Part shown: positions 11,851 to 20,980 of the stretch, piece by piece
Numbering within the stretch: position 1 is the stretch's first letter
Layout: every line of letters starts with the position of its first letter
Assembly (NCBI RefSeq): GCF_963678635.1
Contig: NC_087068.1
Span: 13,462,027-13,526,026, forward strand
DNA: 64,000 bases
Reading direction: 5' to 3'
Origin: Symsagittifera roscoffensis
Taxonomy: Eukaryota; Xenacoelomorpha; Acoela; Convolutidae
Made by a program: the position numbers and the translations under genes
Notes under the pieces: generated by a model
What the model was told of the DNA's origin: nothing
The model's input: only the letters and a program-made list of their open reading frames with translations
The model's database searches: none

Positions 11851-12005
11851 CGAAGAACAGATTTAAAAAATTTTAAGATCTCTGTTGAAGATTTTTTGGT
11901 CAAAGATTAGTGTAAGCAAACCGACTGTTCTCGCCAGAGTTCAAAAATGAAATTTAACCGTACAATATCTAACTGAAATTCAGCCTGAAATTCAGTATTA
12001 CAATC

Positions 12006-12211
12006 GGATCTACTTAATCATCTCCCCCCCCCCTATGGTACCTAAGAATCTCCCCTATAAATAATTACAGTAAATTAGCACTGAGCTTTCTATTGAGAAT
12101 TATAATTTTTCTGCATTCTGATTGGTCGAAAAATCGACCATTTTGATCTACTTAACAATCCCCCCCCCCCCCCTCCTGTGTTGAAAGGGGTGGAGATTGT
12201 TAAGTAGATCC
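12006..12211. mobile_element. hAT-like MITE, copy 1 of family M1
   Basis: A 206-bp element whose ends are GGATCTACTTAATCATC and the inverted GATTGTTAAGTAGATCC. It is flanked by a perfect 8-bp direct repeat TTACAATC (11998-12005 and 12212-12219). Inside are C tracts and the words TCTATTGAGAATTA and TCTGATTGGTCGAA shared with the copy at 15165. The 8-bp target duplication points to a hAT-superfamily transposase acting in trans. Confidence 0.9.
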
Positions 12212-12543
12212 TTACAATCTCTTAACTTGTTTCTAATTTTTGAGGTTTGTTTATCAAACCATTCGGCTCTATCTCATATTAGACCCCTGCGGACACTTTA
12301 CAACCCCAAGAGACAGGGAAAACCTATCAGTAAAAAATCTATCATTCGATCCGGCGAAGTCCTTTATTTTTGATGAAGTGACTGCCCGAAAAATATGGAA
12401 GCCATTCTGAATTCAAAATTCTAGAATTAACCGTCAGAATTATCCGCCGACTTTTCTTTGGTTAAAAGAGGTTGGTTTTGCTAAACTTTTGGCCAAGCGT
12501 TCATGCGGACAACGCCTTTGAACTTTTCTTCGGTACATTTTAG

Positions 12544-12751
12544 GCTTCAACTACACGACTCTGTGTGTGCAAGTGCGCTTGGTGCGCAAATTGAGCATCT
12601 TCCTCATCACTATGTACCTGCCCTCCATCTCACTTGTAGCCCTTTCCTGGGTGGGGTTCTGGATCGACAAGAGGGCAGTGCCGGCCAGAGCCTCACTCAC
12701 CATCACAACTATTCTGGCTCAGATTACACTCATCACCGGAACTGCCAATCA
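12544..12751 (+). CDS. Cys-loop anion channel, exon with loop C, TM1 and TM2
   Basis: The exon follows TACATTTTAG and ends at CA|GTGAGT. It encodes the loop C end (FNYTTLCVQVRLVRK), TM1 (LSIFLITMYLPSISLVALSW), the short TM1-TM2 link and the pore-lining TM2. The Pro-Ala-Arg at positions -2' to 0' (AVPARASL) is the family's anion-selectivity hallmark. TM2 keeps Thr6' and Leu9' but reads ITTILAQITLITGT, with Gln at 11' where most invertebrate chloride channels have Met or similar. The loop-C cysteine (TTLC) has no partner. No closer family (GluCl, GlyR-like, GABA-like, pH-gated) can be assigned from the sequence alone. The exon ends in phase 2 and joins to 38489 across a 25.7-kb intron. Confidence 0.95.
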
Positions 12752-12839
12752 GTGAGTATAATAAGATAATGATTAATAATAAATTAATTTCCAAGTACTT
12801 TTACACTTAATACACTTGGGAGGATATCAATACAGTTAG

Positions 12840-12929
12840 CAGGGACGGATTTAAAGAGGGGAGATCTTGCAGCTTTTTGAAAATCTGCCCCCCCCCCCCT
12901 CCTCGATAAAATCTTAGATCCGCCCCCTG
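12840..12929. mobile_element. 90-bp hAT-like MITE (family M2)
   Basis: Ends are CAGGGACGGATTTAA and, inverted, CAGGGGGCGGATCTAA. They are flanked by a perfect 8-bp direct repeat ACAGTTAG (12832-12839 and 12930-12937). CAGGG-type termini and 8-bp duplications are typical of hAT elements. Related end words occur at 1245-1270, 37240 and 39985-40020. Confidence 0.9.
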
Positions 12930-13329
12930 ACAGTTAGTATCCACAAACCCAACTCATTAAGAGTTTAAAACTTATGAGTGTAATTTCATAATCTTGCGTA
13001 GTCAGCGAAGTCAACTTGTCAACTTTGGGGTTTAGGGAGAGCTTCCCAGTAAGACTTAATATATTTTTTTGTTAGTTGGTATGTCAGTTTACCAGCAACT
13101 GTTCAAAAGTAGGACTCGTTAATTCTTGTTGATATTGAATTTCGAATCTTCTTTTTAGCATGGTTTTGCTCTACTATAGTGTTTTCTGACGGCGCGCCTA
13201 GCTCGCTCAGAATAAATCTATATTGCTGAAGATTTTTTTTTCAAAAAACCAAAACAAATTTTCACTTTCTAAAAACAAAAAGAGTTTGGCTTACAGTCTT
13301 GGATTACTGTAGATTTCTCAAAAGAAAGT

Positions 13330-13540
13330 GCATCCACTTAACAATTGCCCCCCTTTCAAGAAAGGGTGGGGGGGGGGGGGCAATTGTTAAGCAGATTGAG
13401 TTGCCGAATTTTCGATCAATCAGATTGCAGCAAAACTCGAATTTTAAACACAACGTTCTAGCGCGATTTACTGCTTTTATTTATAGGGGTGGGAAAAATT
13501 TTAGTAGATACCAAAGGGAGGGCGATTGTTAAATAGATCC
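13330..13540. mobile_element. hAT-like MITE, copy 2 of family M1
   Basis: The left end GCATCCACTTAACAATTG and the right end GATTGTTAAATAGATCC are imperfect inverted repeats. The interior matches the other M1 copies in reverse orientation (GTTCTAGCGCGATTTACT, GATCAATCAGATTGCAG). The flanks AAGAAAGT and AACAAGGT agree at 6 of 8 bases, a decayed target duplication. It contains a G-tract/C-tract pair in a second, inner inverted repeat (13337-13395). Confidence 0.8.
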
Positions 13541-14210
13541 AACAAGGTCGCAGTCTCCTCCCACTTTCAGAAAATGCCACTGCATGGGACTGTGGAAGAA
13601 TAATGTACAATATTGAAGACCGAATCCTCAACATTTTTTCTAGTATTGCATGTTTTTTATTCAAAGTTACATTAGTGATCAAAATCAGTTACTTTTTTTA
13701 GACTTTTTTAGTGTAACGAAACTAATTGAGCCACATGTGTAGACGATAGGCATATCGTTTTATGCTAAAATAGAGTGAAAACTCCGAATCAACTTGAATT
13801 TAGACCACTTTGAAGGAATTTTCATGTTCTAATGATGTTGTGATTTTGCCCTTGAGTGTATTTTCAAAAGAAAAATCAAGCGCTGTAAGTGTGCAAAAAC
13901 AGCGCGCAGTTCCAATGAGACTGCATTTTAGCTTGTAATTTTTGCTTTGAGATTGCAACTTTTGCATTTAATGAGATTGTGATTTTTGCATTTTAGCAGT
14001 TTTGAACTAAGCCAGCGTAAGCAGTTTCGAACTAAACCTAAATTTTAACTAAACCAGCGCTTAGTGCTTCAAAATTAGTTTTAATTTTGTTGCAAGTGCG
14101 GGCTTACTTTTTTCAATGCGTTAACGTTGCTCTATTGCTGATTTCCAAAACTTACAAAAAAACAGCAAAACACTGAAATATAAATTGAAACAAAACAAGA
14201 CTGTTCGTAT

Positions 14211-14225
14211 CAGGGCGAAGCCCTG
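14211..14225. repeat. conserved foldback-family hairpin
   Basis: CAGGGCGAAGCCCTG: a 6-bp perfect stem with a GAA loop, identical to the one at 9881-9895 and conserved with substitutions in the other family members. It is enclosed by an outer pair GTCGGAAC and GTTCCGAC in the best copies. Confidence 0.8.
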
Positions 14226-14248
14226 AATGTTACGAGTGCCTTTTAAGG

Positions 14249-14617
14249 GGAGGCGGAGCAATAAGCAGAATGGTCTAAGAGCAGAATGGGTCCAAGGGCA
14301 GAAAAACTGAAAAATTTTGACTTAAGCTGGTTTATACGGGCTAATTAATAAAACAATTATTAGAACCGTCAGAAAAAACCAAGAAAATGAATAAATTATG
14401 AATGAATTGAATAATTTCATTAAGTTTTTTGATTGAATTTTCAAAAAAAAATCTTGATGAAAATACTCAAATTATGCATAAAATGTTCGTTGTTCTGATA
14501 TTGTTGACATTTCTGATAATTAATTTACCGATTAGCTTAAAAAGTTGATATTTTTCAGTTTTTCTGCTCTTGGACCCTTTCTGCTCTTAGACCAATCTGC
14601 TTATTGACTGGCCACCC
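14249..14617. mobile_element. 369-bp MITE nested in a foldback unit (family M3)
   Basis: Terminal inverted repeats of about 60 bp share CAATAAGCAG, TGGTCTAAGAGCAGAA, GGGTCCAAG and GCAGAAAAACTGAAAAAT. The flanking 8-bp direct repeat is TTTTAAGG (14241-14248 and 14618-14625). An uninterrupted relative at 9905-9915 reads CCTTTTAAGG, which shows the empty target. One base of ambiguity remains at the left border. The duplication length suggests hAT mobilisation. Confidence 0.9.
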
Positions 14618-15164
14618 TTTTAAGGTCTAAGAATATATTTCGCTCCTTTTAACAAAACAATTATGGAAATAAGCTTCTTTCAACCAATTTAGAACGGTTT
14701 CTAAGACAGATTAAATATGAGACTTTTTGAGAAAGTCATCCCGCCACACGTCATATAAAATACAAAGTGATAGATTTCGCTCCTATAACAAATCAATTAT
14801 GGCAAATAAGCTTCCTTCAACCAATTTGGACCGATTACTAAGACGGATTAAATATCAGCATACGCGTTAATAGCGCGAAATATATCGCTCGTTAATTGTC
14901 CCAAATTGGCCAAAATGGCAATCTTTAAGCCCCCATAACTTTACCAAAAATGATCACAGGAGAAATATATTATCAAATTTAAGCTCAGGACAACAATACT
15001 TTTTGAATAATTTTTTAAATTTCCGTCAAAAATAGCTAGGTAAAAAGTCGAATTTTGTCTGAAAAAAAAAACCCACCCCGAGCAAAAATATTCCGTTACT
15101 TTCGTATCGAAAGTCGGAGCAACAAGACTGCTCATATCAGGGTGAAACAGGGCTTAGTAAATTG

Positions 15165-15367
15165 GGATTTACTTAACAATTCCCCCCCCCCCCCCCTTGG
15201 TATCTACTCAAGAATTGCCACCCCTATGAATATAGAGAGTAAATTAGCATTGAGCGTTCTATTGAGAATTAGAATTTTGCTGCGTTCTGATTGGTCGAAG
15301 ATCCGTTATTTTAATCTACTTAACAATTGCCCCCTTTCTTAAAAGGGGACAACTGTTAAGTAGATCC
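15165..15367. mobile_element. hAT-like MITE, copy 3 of family M1
   Basis: Ends GGATTTACTTAACAATT and inverted AACTGTTAAGTAGATCC. Flanks GTAAATTG and GTAAGTTG agree at 7 of 8 bases. The interior shares TCTATTGAGAATTAGAATTT and TCTGATTGGTCGAA with copy 1. It is inserted just after a foldback head motif. Confidence 0.9.
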
Positions 15368-16360
15368 GTAAGTTGAGGGATAAAGTGTCAATTAACTGAA
15401 ACTTTTGTCAATTAATTGGATTGACAATCCTGGTTATGTCAATTAAACAACTAATTGTAATTAATTGGTTTCGTTCATGGCTTTTGCTACATCAGTCCTT
15501 GACCAAAATTCTTGGTTGACGTTCAGAAAAAGCTGCATTTCGAGACCGACTAATTCTCCACTTACGCGTTAGTAGCGCGATATATATCGCGCGTTAATTG
15601 TCCCAAAGTGGCAAAAATGGCAACCTTTAAACCCCCATAATTTTATGAAAAAACTATCACAGGTGAAATATCTTTTCAAATTTTAACTCAAGACAGCAAT
15701 AGTTATCGAAACATTTTTAAAAACTTTGTCATAATTGGCTAGTTTAAAAGTCGAAATCTGTCTGAAGAAAAAAAACCACCTCGAGCACAAACATTCCGCT
15801 TCTTTCGTTACGAAAGTTGAAACAACAAAAATGCTCGTATCAGGGCAAAACCCTGAATGTTCCCACTACCTTCTAAAGTCTTAGGAAATTGATGAAGTTT
15901 TCATAAAATTTTTTTTTTAAACTGAGATTTTTTGGAAAATCATCGCCCCACACGTCATTAAGTACAAACTCATAGGTTTCGTTCCTCGTAACCAAGCAAT
16001 TTTGGCAAATGAATTGCTTCAACCAATTTGGAACGATTTCTAAAACGGGTTGAATCTTTCGCTTACGCGTTTAATATAACGCGCGCAAATTTTCCCAAAT
16101 TGGCCGAAATGACAATCTGTAAACCCCCAAAACTTTAGTAATCCCAGGTAAAATATCTGTTCAGATTAGAGCTCATGGCAAAAATACCTTTTGGATGATA
16201 AAAAACTCCGTCAAAAGGGCTAGTTAAAAAATTCAAAATTTGTCTGGAGAAAAAAACTACTCAAGCAGAAACATTCCGTCACTTTATTCGAGAGTTGGAA
16301 CAACAATACTGTTTGCCTCAGAGCAAAATTCTGAAAATTCTTACTGCGATTTAGGGTCTA

Positions 16361-16801
16361 TGCTCGCTAATCTCCAAAACTGATCCAAATTCGTTAAATT
16401 AATAAGAGATATTTCTCGGCAAATAACTCGGTCAATAAATTAATTTCGACATTATTTCTATTGATCTGAACATCATATAACATTTCTATCATCCGTCCGT
16501 TTTTGGTACAAATCGGCGCAAGCTAGCCACAAGAACCGGTCGGTAATGTCCTTGAGACAAATTGCTCTTTTTGGCGGTCAGTCTTAATCAAGGCTGAAAC
16601 GAATTAGAACCAAAAAACAGTTAAAATAGGATGTAACCCCCGTTTTCACAAATATTAATACATGGGCAGGTGGGGGACTCGAACCTACGTCAACTGTTAA
16701 CCTATATAATCGGCGTTAGCTTAAGCCACTCGGCCAGCTGTGCTTAATTTATATGCATCTATATCTTGTTTTATTCTATACTCTTGTTTTGCATTGCAAC
16801 A
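16361..16801 (-). mobile_element. BEL/Pao element, 3' LTR (441 bp)
   Basis: On the - strand it begins TGTTGCAATGC and ends GCGAGCA (TG...CA). It matches the other LTR (25761-26121) along most of its length. A central block (16488-16599) is different: 112 bp here against about 33 bp there. The element's two LTRs would have been identical on insertion, so an indel or recombination with a related copy has occurred since. It contains a tRNA-like block with A and B boxes. The 5-bp flanks of the two LTRs do not match. Confidence 0.9.
16665..16743 (-). other. tRNA-like block with pol III A and B boxes inside the LTR
   Basis: On the - strand TGGCCGAGTGG (16726-16736) is a perfect A box of the Leu/Ser tRNA type and GGTTCGAGTCC (16675-16685) a perfect B box, at normal tRNA spacing. 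The acceptor ends do not pair (GCACAGC against ACCTGCC), and the T stem and anticodon arm are imperfect, so it is not a functional tRNA gene. A T6 run about 60 nt downstream (near 16612) could end a pol III transcript. The same block is in both other LTRs. Confidence 0.75.
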
Positions 16802-16811
16802 TCCTCCCCCC
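16802..16811 (-). other. polypurine tract of the BEL element
   Basis: The - strand GGGGGGAGGA lies directly before the LTR start TGTTGC. This is the expected site and composition for plus-strand priming. It fixes the inner edge of the 3' LTR. Confidence 0.88.
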
Positions 16812-16857
16812 TGAAGAAGGAAGAACCGGAGCGAGCTTAACGGTCGGCCGCGTGACT

Positions 16858-18780
16858 TCACGGGGTCCTGACAAGGGTGGATCGGGCGCAACCGTCCTGT
16901 TCGTAGTTAAGCTTGACGATTCGGGCGAGAGGGTAGTACCCACGTGGACTATCGGGCTCAATCACCCACACGAGATCGTCTGTTTTAAGAGTGAAATCAG
17001 AATGAGTGTGCCACTTGACACGCTTATTCAGCGATGGAACATATTCTCGAAGCCAACGCGACCAAATCGCGTTAGCATATGACTGCGCTCGCACGTACCT
17101 TTTCTTGTGATCGAAGTGCTCCCCGGGTAAAAGCGAAGGAAAGCTTGTGGCATGTTGTCCAAGCAAAAAATGGTTTGGGGTTAACGCTTCTAACTCACGT
17201 GAATCGGTACTAAGGGGGTTGATTGGCCTCGAATTCAAAGCCTGCTCAACTAAGCAGAGTGTTGTTCCTAACACCTCTTCAGTGACTCGCCTACTGCCTA
17301 GGATATCGTACAGCACGCGCTTCACGCTTCGGACGAGGCGTTCCCAGGAGCCGCCATGATGGGGTGCGCCTGGCGGGTTAAATTTCCAAGTAACACCTTT
17401 ATGTGCAAAAATGGTCGGAGCCATGCCATTCCAGCTCTTGATGCAGGCAAGTAATTCCTTTTCCGCACCAACGAAGTTCGTGCCATTATCCGACCAGATT
17501 GTGCTTGGCGTACCACGGCGCGCAACGAACCGTTCAATGCCCATGACACAGGAACTGGTGTCCAGAGACGGTACAATCTCAAGGTGTACAAACCTGGTGG
17601 TGAGGCAAGTAAAAAGAAATCCCCATCTTTTTTCAGTGCTTCTGCGAACCGGAACGTAAAGTGGTCCAAAGTAATCCACACCCGTATGATTGAAGGGTCG
17701 TTGCTTGTATCCGAGACGCTCGACAGGTAAATCGGACATAATCGGCTGCATGGTGCTTGCTTTGCGTTTACGGCATGTCACACATTGATTTTCGATAGAC
17801 CGAAGTAGTCGACGCAACCCAAGTATTGCATATTTCATATTTAAAACGGAGCGCATGTAATCTAATCCTTGATGAAAATGCTTATGGTGGAGGTTGCGGG
17901 CCAACAAACGAACTAGGGTATGTCGGGCGTCGAGTATTATTGGATGCTTCGTATCAAACTCGGTATTCACTAAGCGCACAATCCGTCCGGTGGAACGAAT
18001 GATACCAGCGGGACCAACAAATGGCGAGTATGTGGCAGTTTTACTACTATTCTTAATAGGTTTGCCAGCGGTGAGTGTTTTTAACTCAACGGGGAAGGAT
18101 TCCATCTGAGCAAGATGAATCAGTTTGCTTTCTGCAATATCAAGTTCAGTGGGGTCGGTGATTCGTAAGTCCTTACCACAAAAAAGCTTATGTGAAGGCA
18201 ACATCCTCAACATAAAAGCGACTACTCGTTTATATCTTGTAAAGGAACTGAACCTTTCCCAATTGAACCCGTGTTCGGGATGTTTGATGGATGTGACATC
18301 GGTGACGAAGGAAGATGATGTCTCCAAGCAATTATCAACATCACAAGAAGGACCCTTCAAACGAATTTTATTGATTACACGTTCGTCGGGTATAAACGGC
18401 CAATCAGTAGTCCTGAGAATGCTCGGACCAATAACCCAGCTGCTATCCTTGAGGGCTTCCGAAGAAATCCCCCGCGTACCGGTATCAGCTGGATTATCGC
18501 CGCTCAGAACATGGTGCCACTCATCAATAGTGGTCGATTCGAGGATTTCGCCGACACGATTAGCGACGAATACAGGTAATTTTTCAGTGGAGTTTAGCCA
18601 CTGCAAAACTGTTGTACTATCTGTCCACATGTAGACACGATTAATAGAGACGGTGAGGGCGGTCAGTATATCATCTTTTAGTCGTGTGGCGAGCAGAGCA
18701 GCTTGAAGCTCTAGCTTCGGTATAGATAGCGCTTTCATGGGCGCAACACGAGCTTTACCAAAGATTAAGGATATTTGACT
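16858..18780 (-). pseudogene. BEL/Pao pol: RNase H-like region and integrase
   Basis: The long open stretch starts near KARVAPMKALSIPKLELQAA, which is the BEL-specific sequence after RT. The RNase H-like part has YMWTDSTTVLQWL. The integrase zinc-binding part has an HHKHFHQG region and CVTCRKRK. The catalytic core shows all three acidic residues: VDYFGP, WSDNGTNF and GGSWERLVRSVK. The C-terminal BEL integrase region (LTPNHFLLGQ, DDLVWVIEPDSPRG) follows. The frame breaks at about 18775, where one base seems missing relative to RT, and again at about 16858. After that break the expected end (EVTRPTVKLAPVLPSSGG) continues in another frame into the polypurine tract. The enzyme acted in cDNA integration; this copy is broken. 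Confidence 0.95.
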
Positions 18781-19895
18781 TTATGCGAGCTCGCGAGTCG
18801 CGCAGGCAAAAATCCAACAGCACTGAAAACGTCCTGCGAGCTATCACCGAACATGTGGAGCTCAATTTGATCAACAGGCTCTGTGAAGTAACAACGGGGA
18901 ATAGTCAATTGCCCTAAGAGAGGGAGACCGGAGTGCCACTCGAGAAACTTATCTCTTATGTCTTCTGGCAATTCGTCGTCCCAACTTTGACCACAGATTT
19001 TCCAAATATCTTTCAGTAAAAGACGGGCCCTAACTATGTATGGAGCTACTAACCCAACAGGGTCAAACACAGAAGAGACGAAACTCAAGACGGTTCGTTG
19101 GGTTATTGCTTTATCGAGAGGACGATCCACGCCTCTGCTAACAACCAATGTGTCTTTCACATGGTCCCACTTAAGACCTAAGACGTGTGATGATTGTTTG
19201 GCACCGTTACATATTTCCTTGATGGTTGAAGACGAGGTTTCGGATTCCGCAGGGTTCATTGCTGAACTGATTTCATCAGCATTACTGACAAATTTAGTCA
19301 AATTAAATCCTTTTAATTTTAGTAAGGAAACCAAATCGCGACTAATTTTAATTGCATGGGTAACGTTCTCGAATGAATCCAAGTAATCGTCCATGTAAAA
19401 TTTTTCTTTTACGACTGAGGCGGCCTCAGGGTATGTGGACATATTATCAGTTGCTGTTTTTCGCAATGCGAAATTGGCGCACGTAGGCGAATCCCGTGCG
19501 CCGAATATATGGCGAGTGTACTGATGAACTACCACATCGGAAGTGGTATCCTCCCGCCACAAAAAACGGAGCGAAATTTGATCGCGGGCAAGGACTCCTA
19601 CCTGGAGGAACATACCCTCAATATCCGCGGAGACGGCGTACTTGTGTTGACGGAATCGCAAAGGTACAAAAATTAAATTTTGGAGTAGGTCCGGACCCAC
19701 CAATAAGGACTTATTTAAGGATGTGCCGTGAAACTTAGACGCCCCATTAAGGACTCGGCGCACCTTACCCGGCTTATTCGGATTTATGACGGGATGTTGC
19801 GGAAGATACCACTCGCGATCGGAACGCTTACGTGGATCATGCGGTTTGACGGTAACGACATAGCCTTTCCTAATGTCCTCTCTAATTGTTTCTGC
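18765..19895 (-). pseudogene. BEL/Pao pol: reverse transcriptase
   Basis: It opens with DIRKGYVVTVKPHD and WYLPQHPVINPNKPGKVRRV, the standard BEL entry to RT. LNKSLLVGPDLLQNL, FRQHKYAVSADIEGMFLQV (first catalytic Asp) and KFYMDDYLDS (the YxDD box, here with Met) follow. It ends with the BEL thumb region (SFVSSVFDPVGLVAPYIVRARLL, split here only for length). An in-frame TAA at 19896 separates it from the protease part, and a frameshift ends it near 18770. The residues needed for polymerase activity are visible, but the reading frame is not continuous. Confidence 0.95.
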
Positions 19896-20980
19896 TTATC
19901 TTTCGCGCAGCTCAGGGTCTTTACTCAACCTTCTCTCCAATGTTTTAAATTGGGCGAGTGACGAGTAATAATTGTGTGGTAGACTGACATTACTATCAAT
20001 CCAAAGCATAGGCACAATGTATCTTTCGCCATTGTGAACGGTTTCAGATTTTAGGATGGATAAAGCATGTTTATCCGCGGCGGAACGGGCATCGACTTGT
20101 TTGAAAGCACCATACGATTCCAACTCGTACCAGGATTTTATCTGGTCGGTCAGAGAAGAATCTTCAACAACACACTTGAAACACGAAGAAGTAGGATTAA
20201 CGGACGGCGGCAACGGACCACTTATGACCCAACCTATCGGTCGGCGAACGGAACACGGTGAGTTTTTATCATCTCCCAAGATGAACTCAATGGGTCTAAC
20301 GGCGTGGTAGTAGTCTTGTCTGATAATAACTTCAACGTCCTCATAAGTATATTGAGTGGGCTTAATAGGTGCTAATTGTGGATATTTATTCTGCAAATCA
20401 GCAATATTGATTAATTCGGAACCAATCTGAATATTGTCTTTAACATATGCACAGAGAAAAAATACGAAATCACTATTATTCGGCTCGGAGGAAACTGTAA
20501 ACTTGACCCTCTGAGTCTCAGCAACGGTGGTTGAATTGAAACCACTAATTGACAAGTTAACGGGCTCCCCTACTAAGCCGAGACGGTTTACGAGTGTCGA
20601 AGACACCCAGGAGTGAGTCGATGCACTATCACAAAGAACCAACGTCAGGAGACTGGTTACATCCGAGGATACACCAAGTGTTGCAATTGGCAACAACCCT
20701 TTAGAAGATTCAATGTCATGTACATCACTAACAGCGGCATGGGTGGAAGTGTTTGTATTCTCCTTGGATTTGTTTATTCCAGCCTTTTTCGAGACATTTG
20801 AATTTTCCTTCCGAGGAAAAATTCTTTCGGCATCATGGAGCAAGACATTATGTGTGCTATCACACTCTGGCTTCGGGCACTTTTTCGCTCTAGAACATTG
20901 CCGGAAACTATGATTGCCATTGAGGCAAGCGAAGCAAAGTTTCTGTTCAGCTACGTATTTTGCTCGCTGAGTAGCATTTT
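19896..20980 (-). pseudogene. BEL/Pao zinc knuckle and aspartic protease region
   Basis: The frame begins after a one-base shift from gag near 20981 and reads a CCHC knuckle, CFACLNGNHSFRQC, then CPKPEC. Further on VLCDSASTHSWVSSTLVN is the protease active-site region. The catalytic Asp is followed by Ser-Ala instead of the common Thr/Ser-Gly, a form that recurs in BEL elements. The C-terminal part (PIEFILGDD, RRPIGWVISGP) is the linker typical of this superfamily. It ends in the TAA at 19896. Confidence 0.9.

Larger units (their letters stand above)
9402..12543 (+). other. channel gene intron 2 (3.1 kb)
   Basis: Donor GTCAGT, acceptor ACATTTTAG. Most of it is transposable-element sequence: a large inverted foldback unit (9543-10408), an inverted-orientation relative (10410-10710), a further monomer (11345-11850) and a hAT-like MITE with target-site duplication (12006-12211). 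Confidence 0.85.
14190..16360 (+). mobile_element. tandem array of foldback-family monomers (FB4-FB7)
   Basis: At least three head-to-tail units are present. Each begins with ACAAGACTGCTCGTAT plus the hairpin (14211-14225, about 15138-15152 degraded, 15841-15855, about 16320 degraded). Each then carries CAACCAATTTGGAACGATT, ACGCGTTAATAGCGCG, CTTTAAACCCCCATAA, a CAGGTGAAATAT block, GGCTAGTTAAAAAGTCG and a CGAAAGTCGGAAC-like end. The array is interrupted by two MITEs (14249-14617 and 15165-15367) and is cut at its right edge by the BEL 3' LTR at 16361. Confidence 0.8.

Noticed and set aside
16665-16743. Functional tRNA gene (Leu/Ser type)
   Set aside because: A and B boxes are perfect, but the acceptor and T stems do not pair and an anticodon arm cannot be drawn. 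It also lies in an LTR and recurs with it.
17125-17700. Open frames antisense to the integrase
   Set aside because: They are shadows of the BEL integrase, which has all its catalytic motifs on the other strand.
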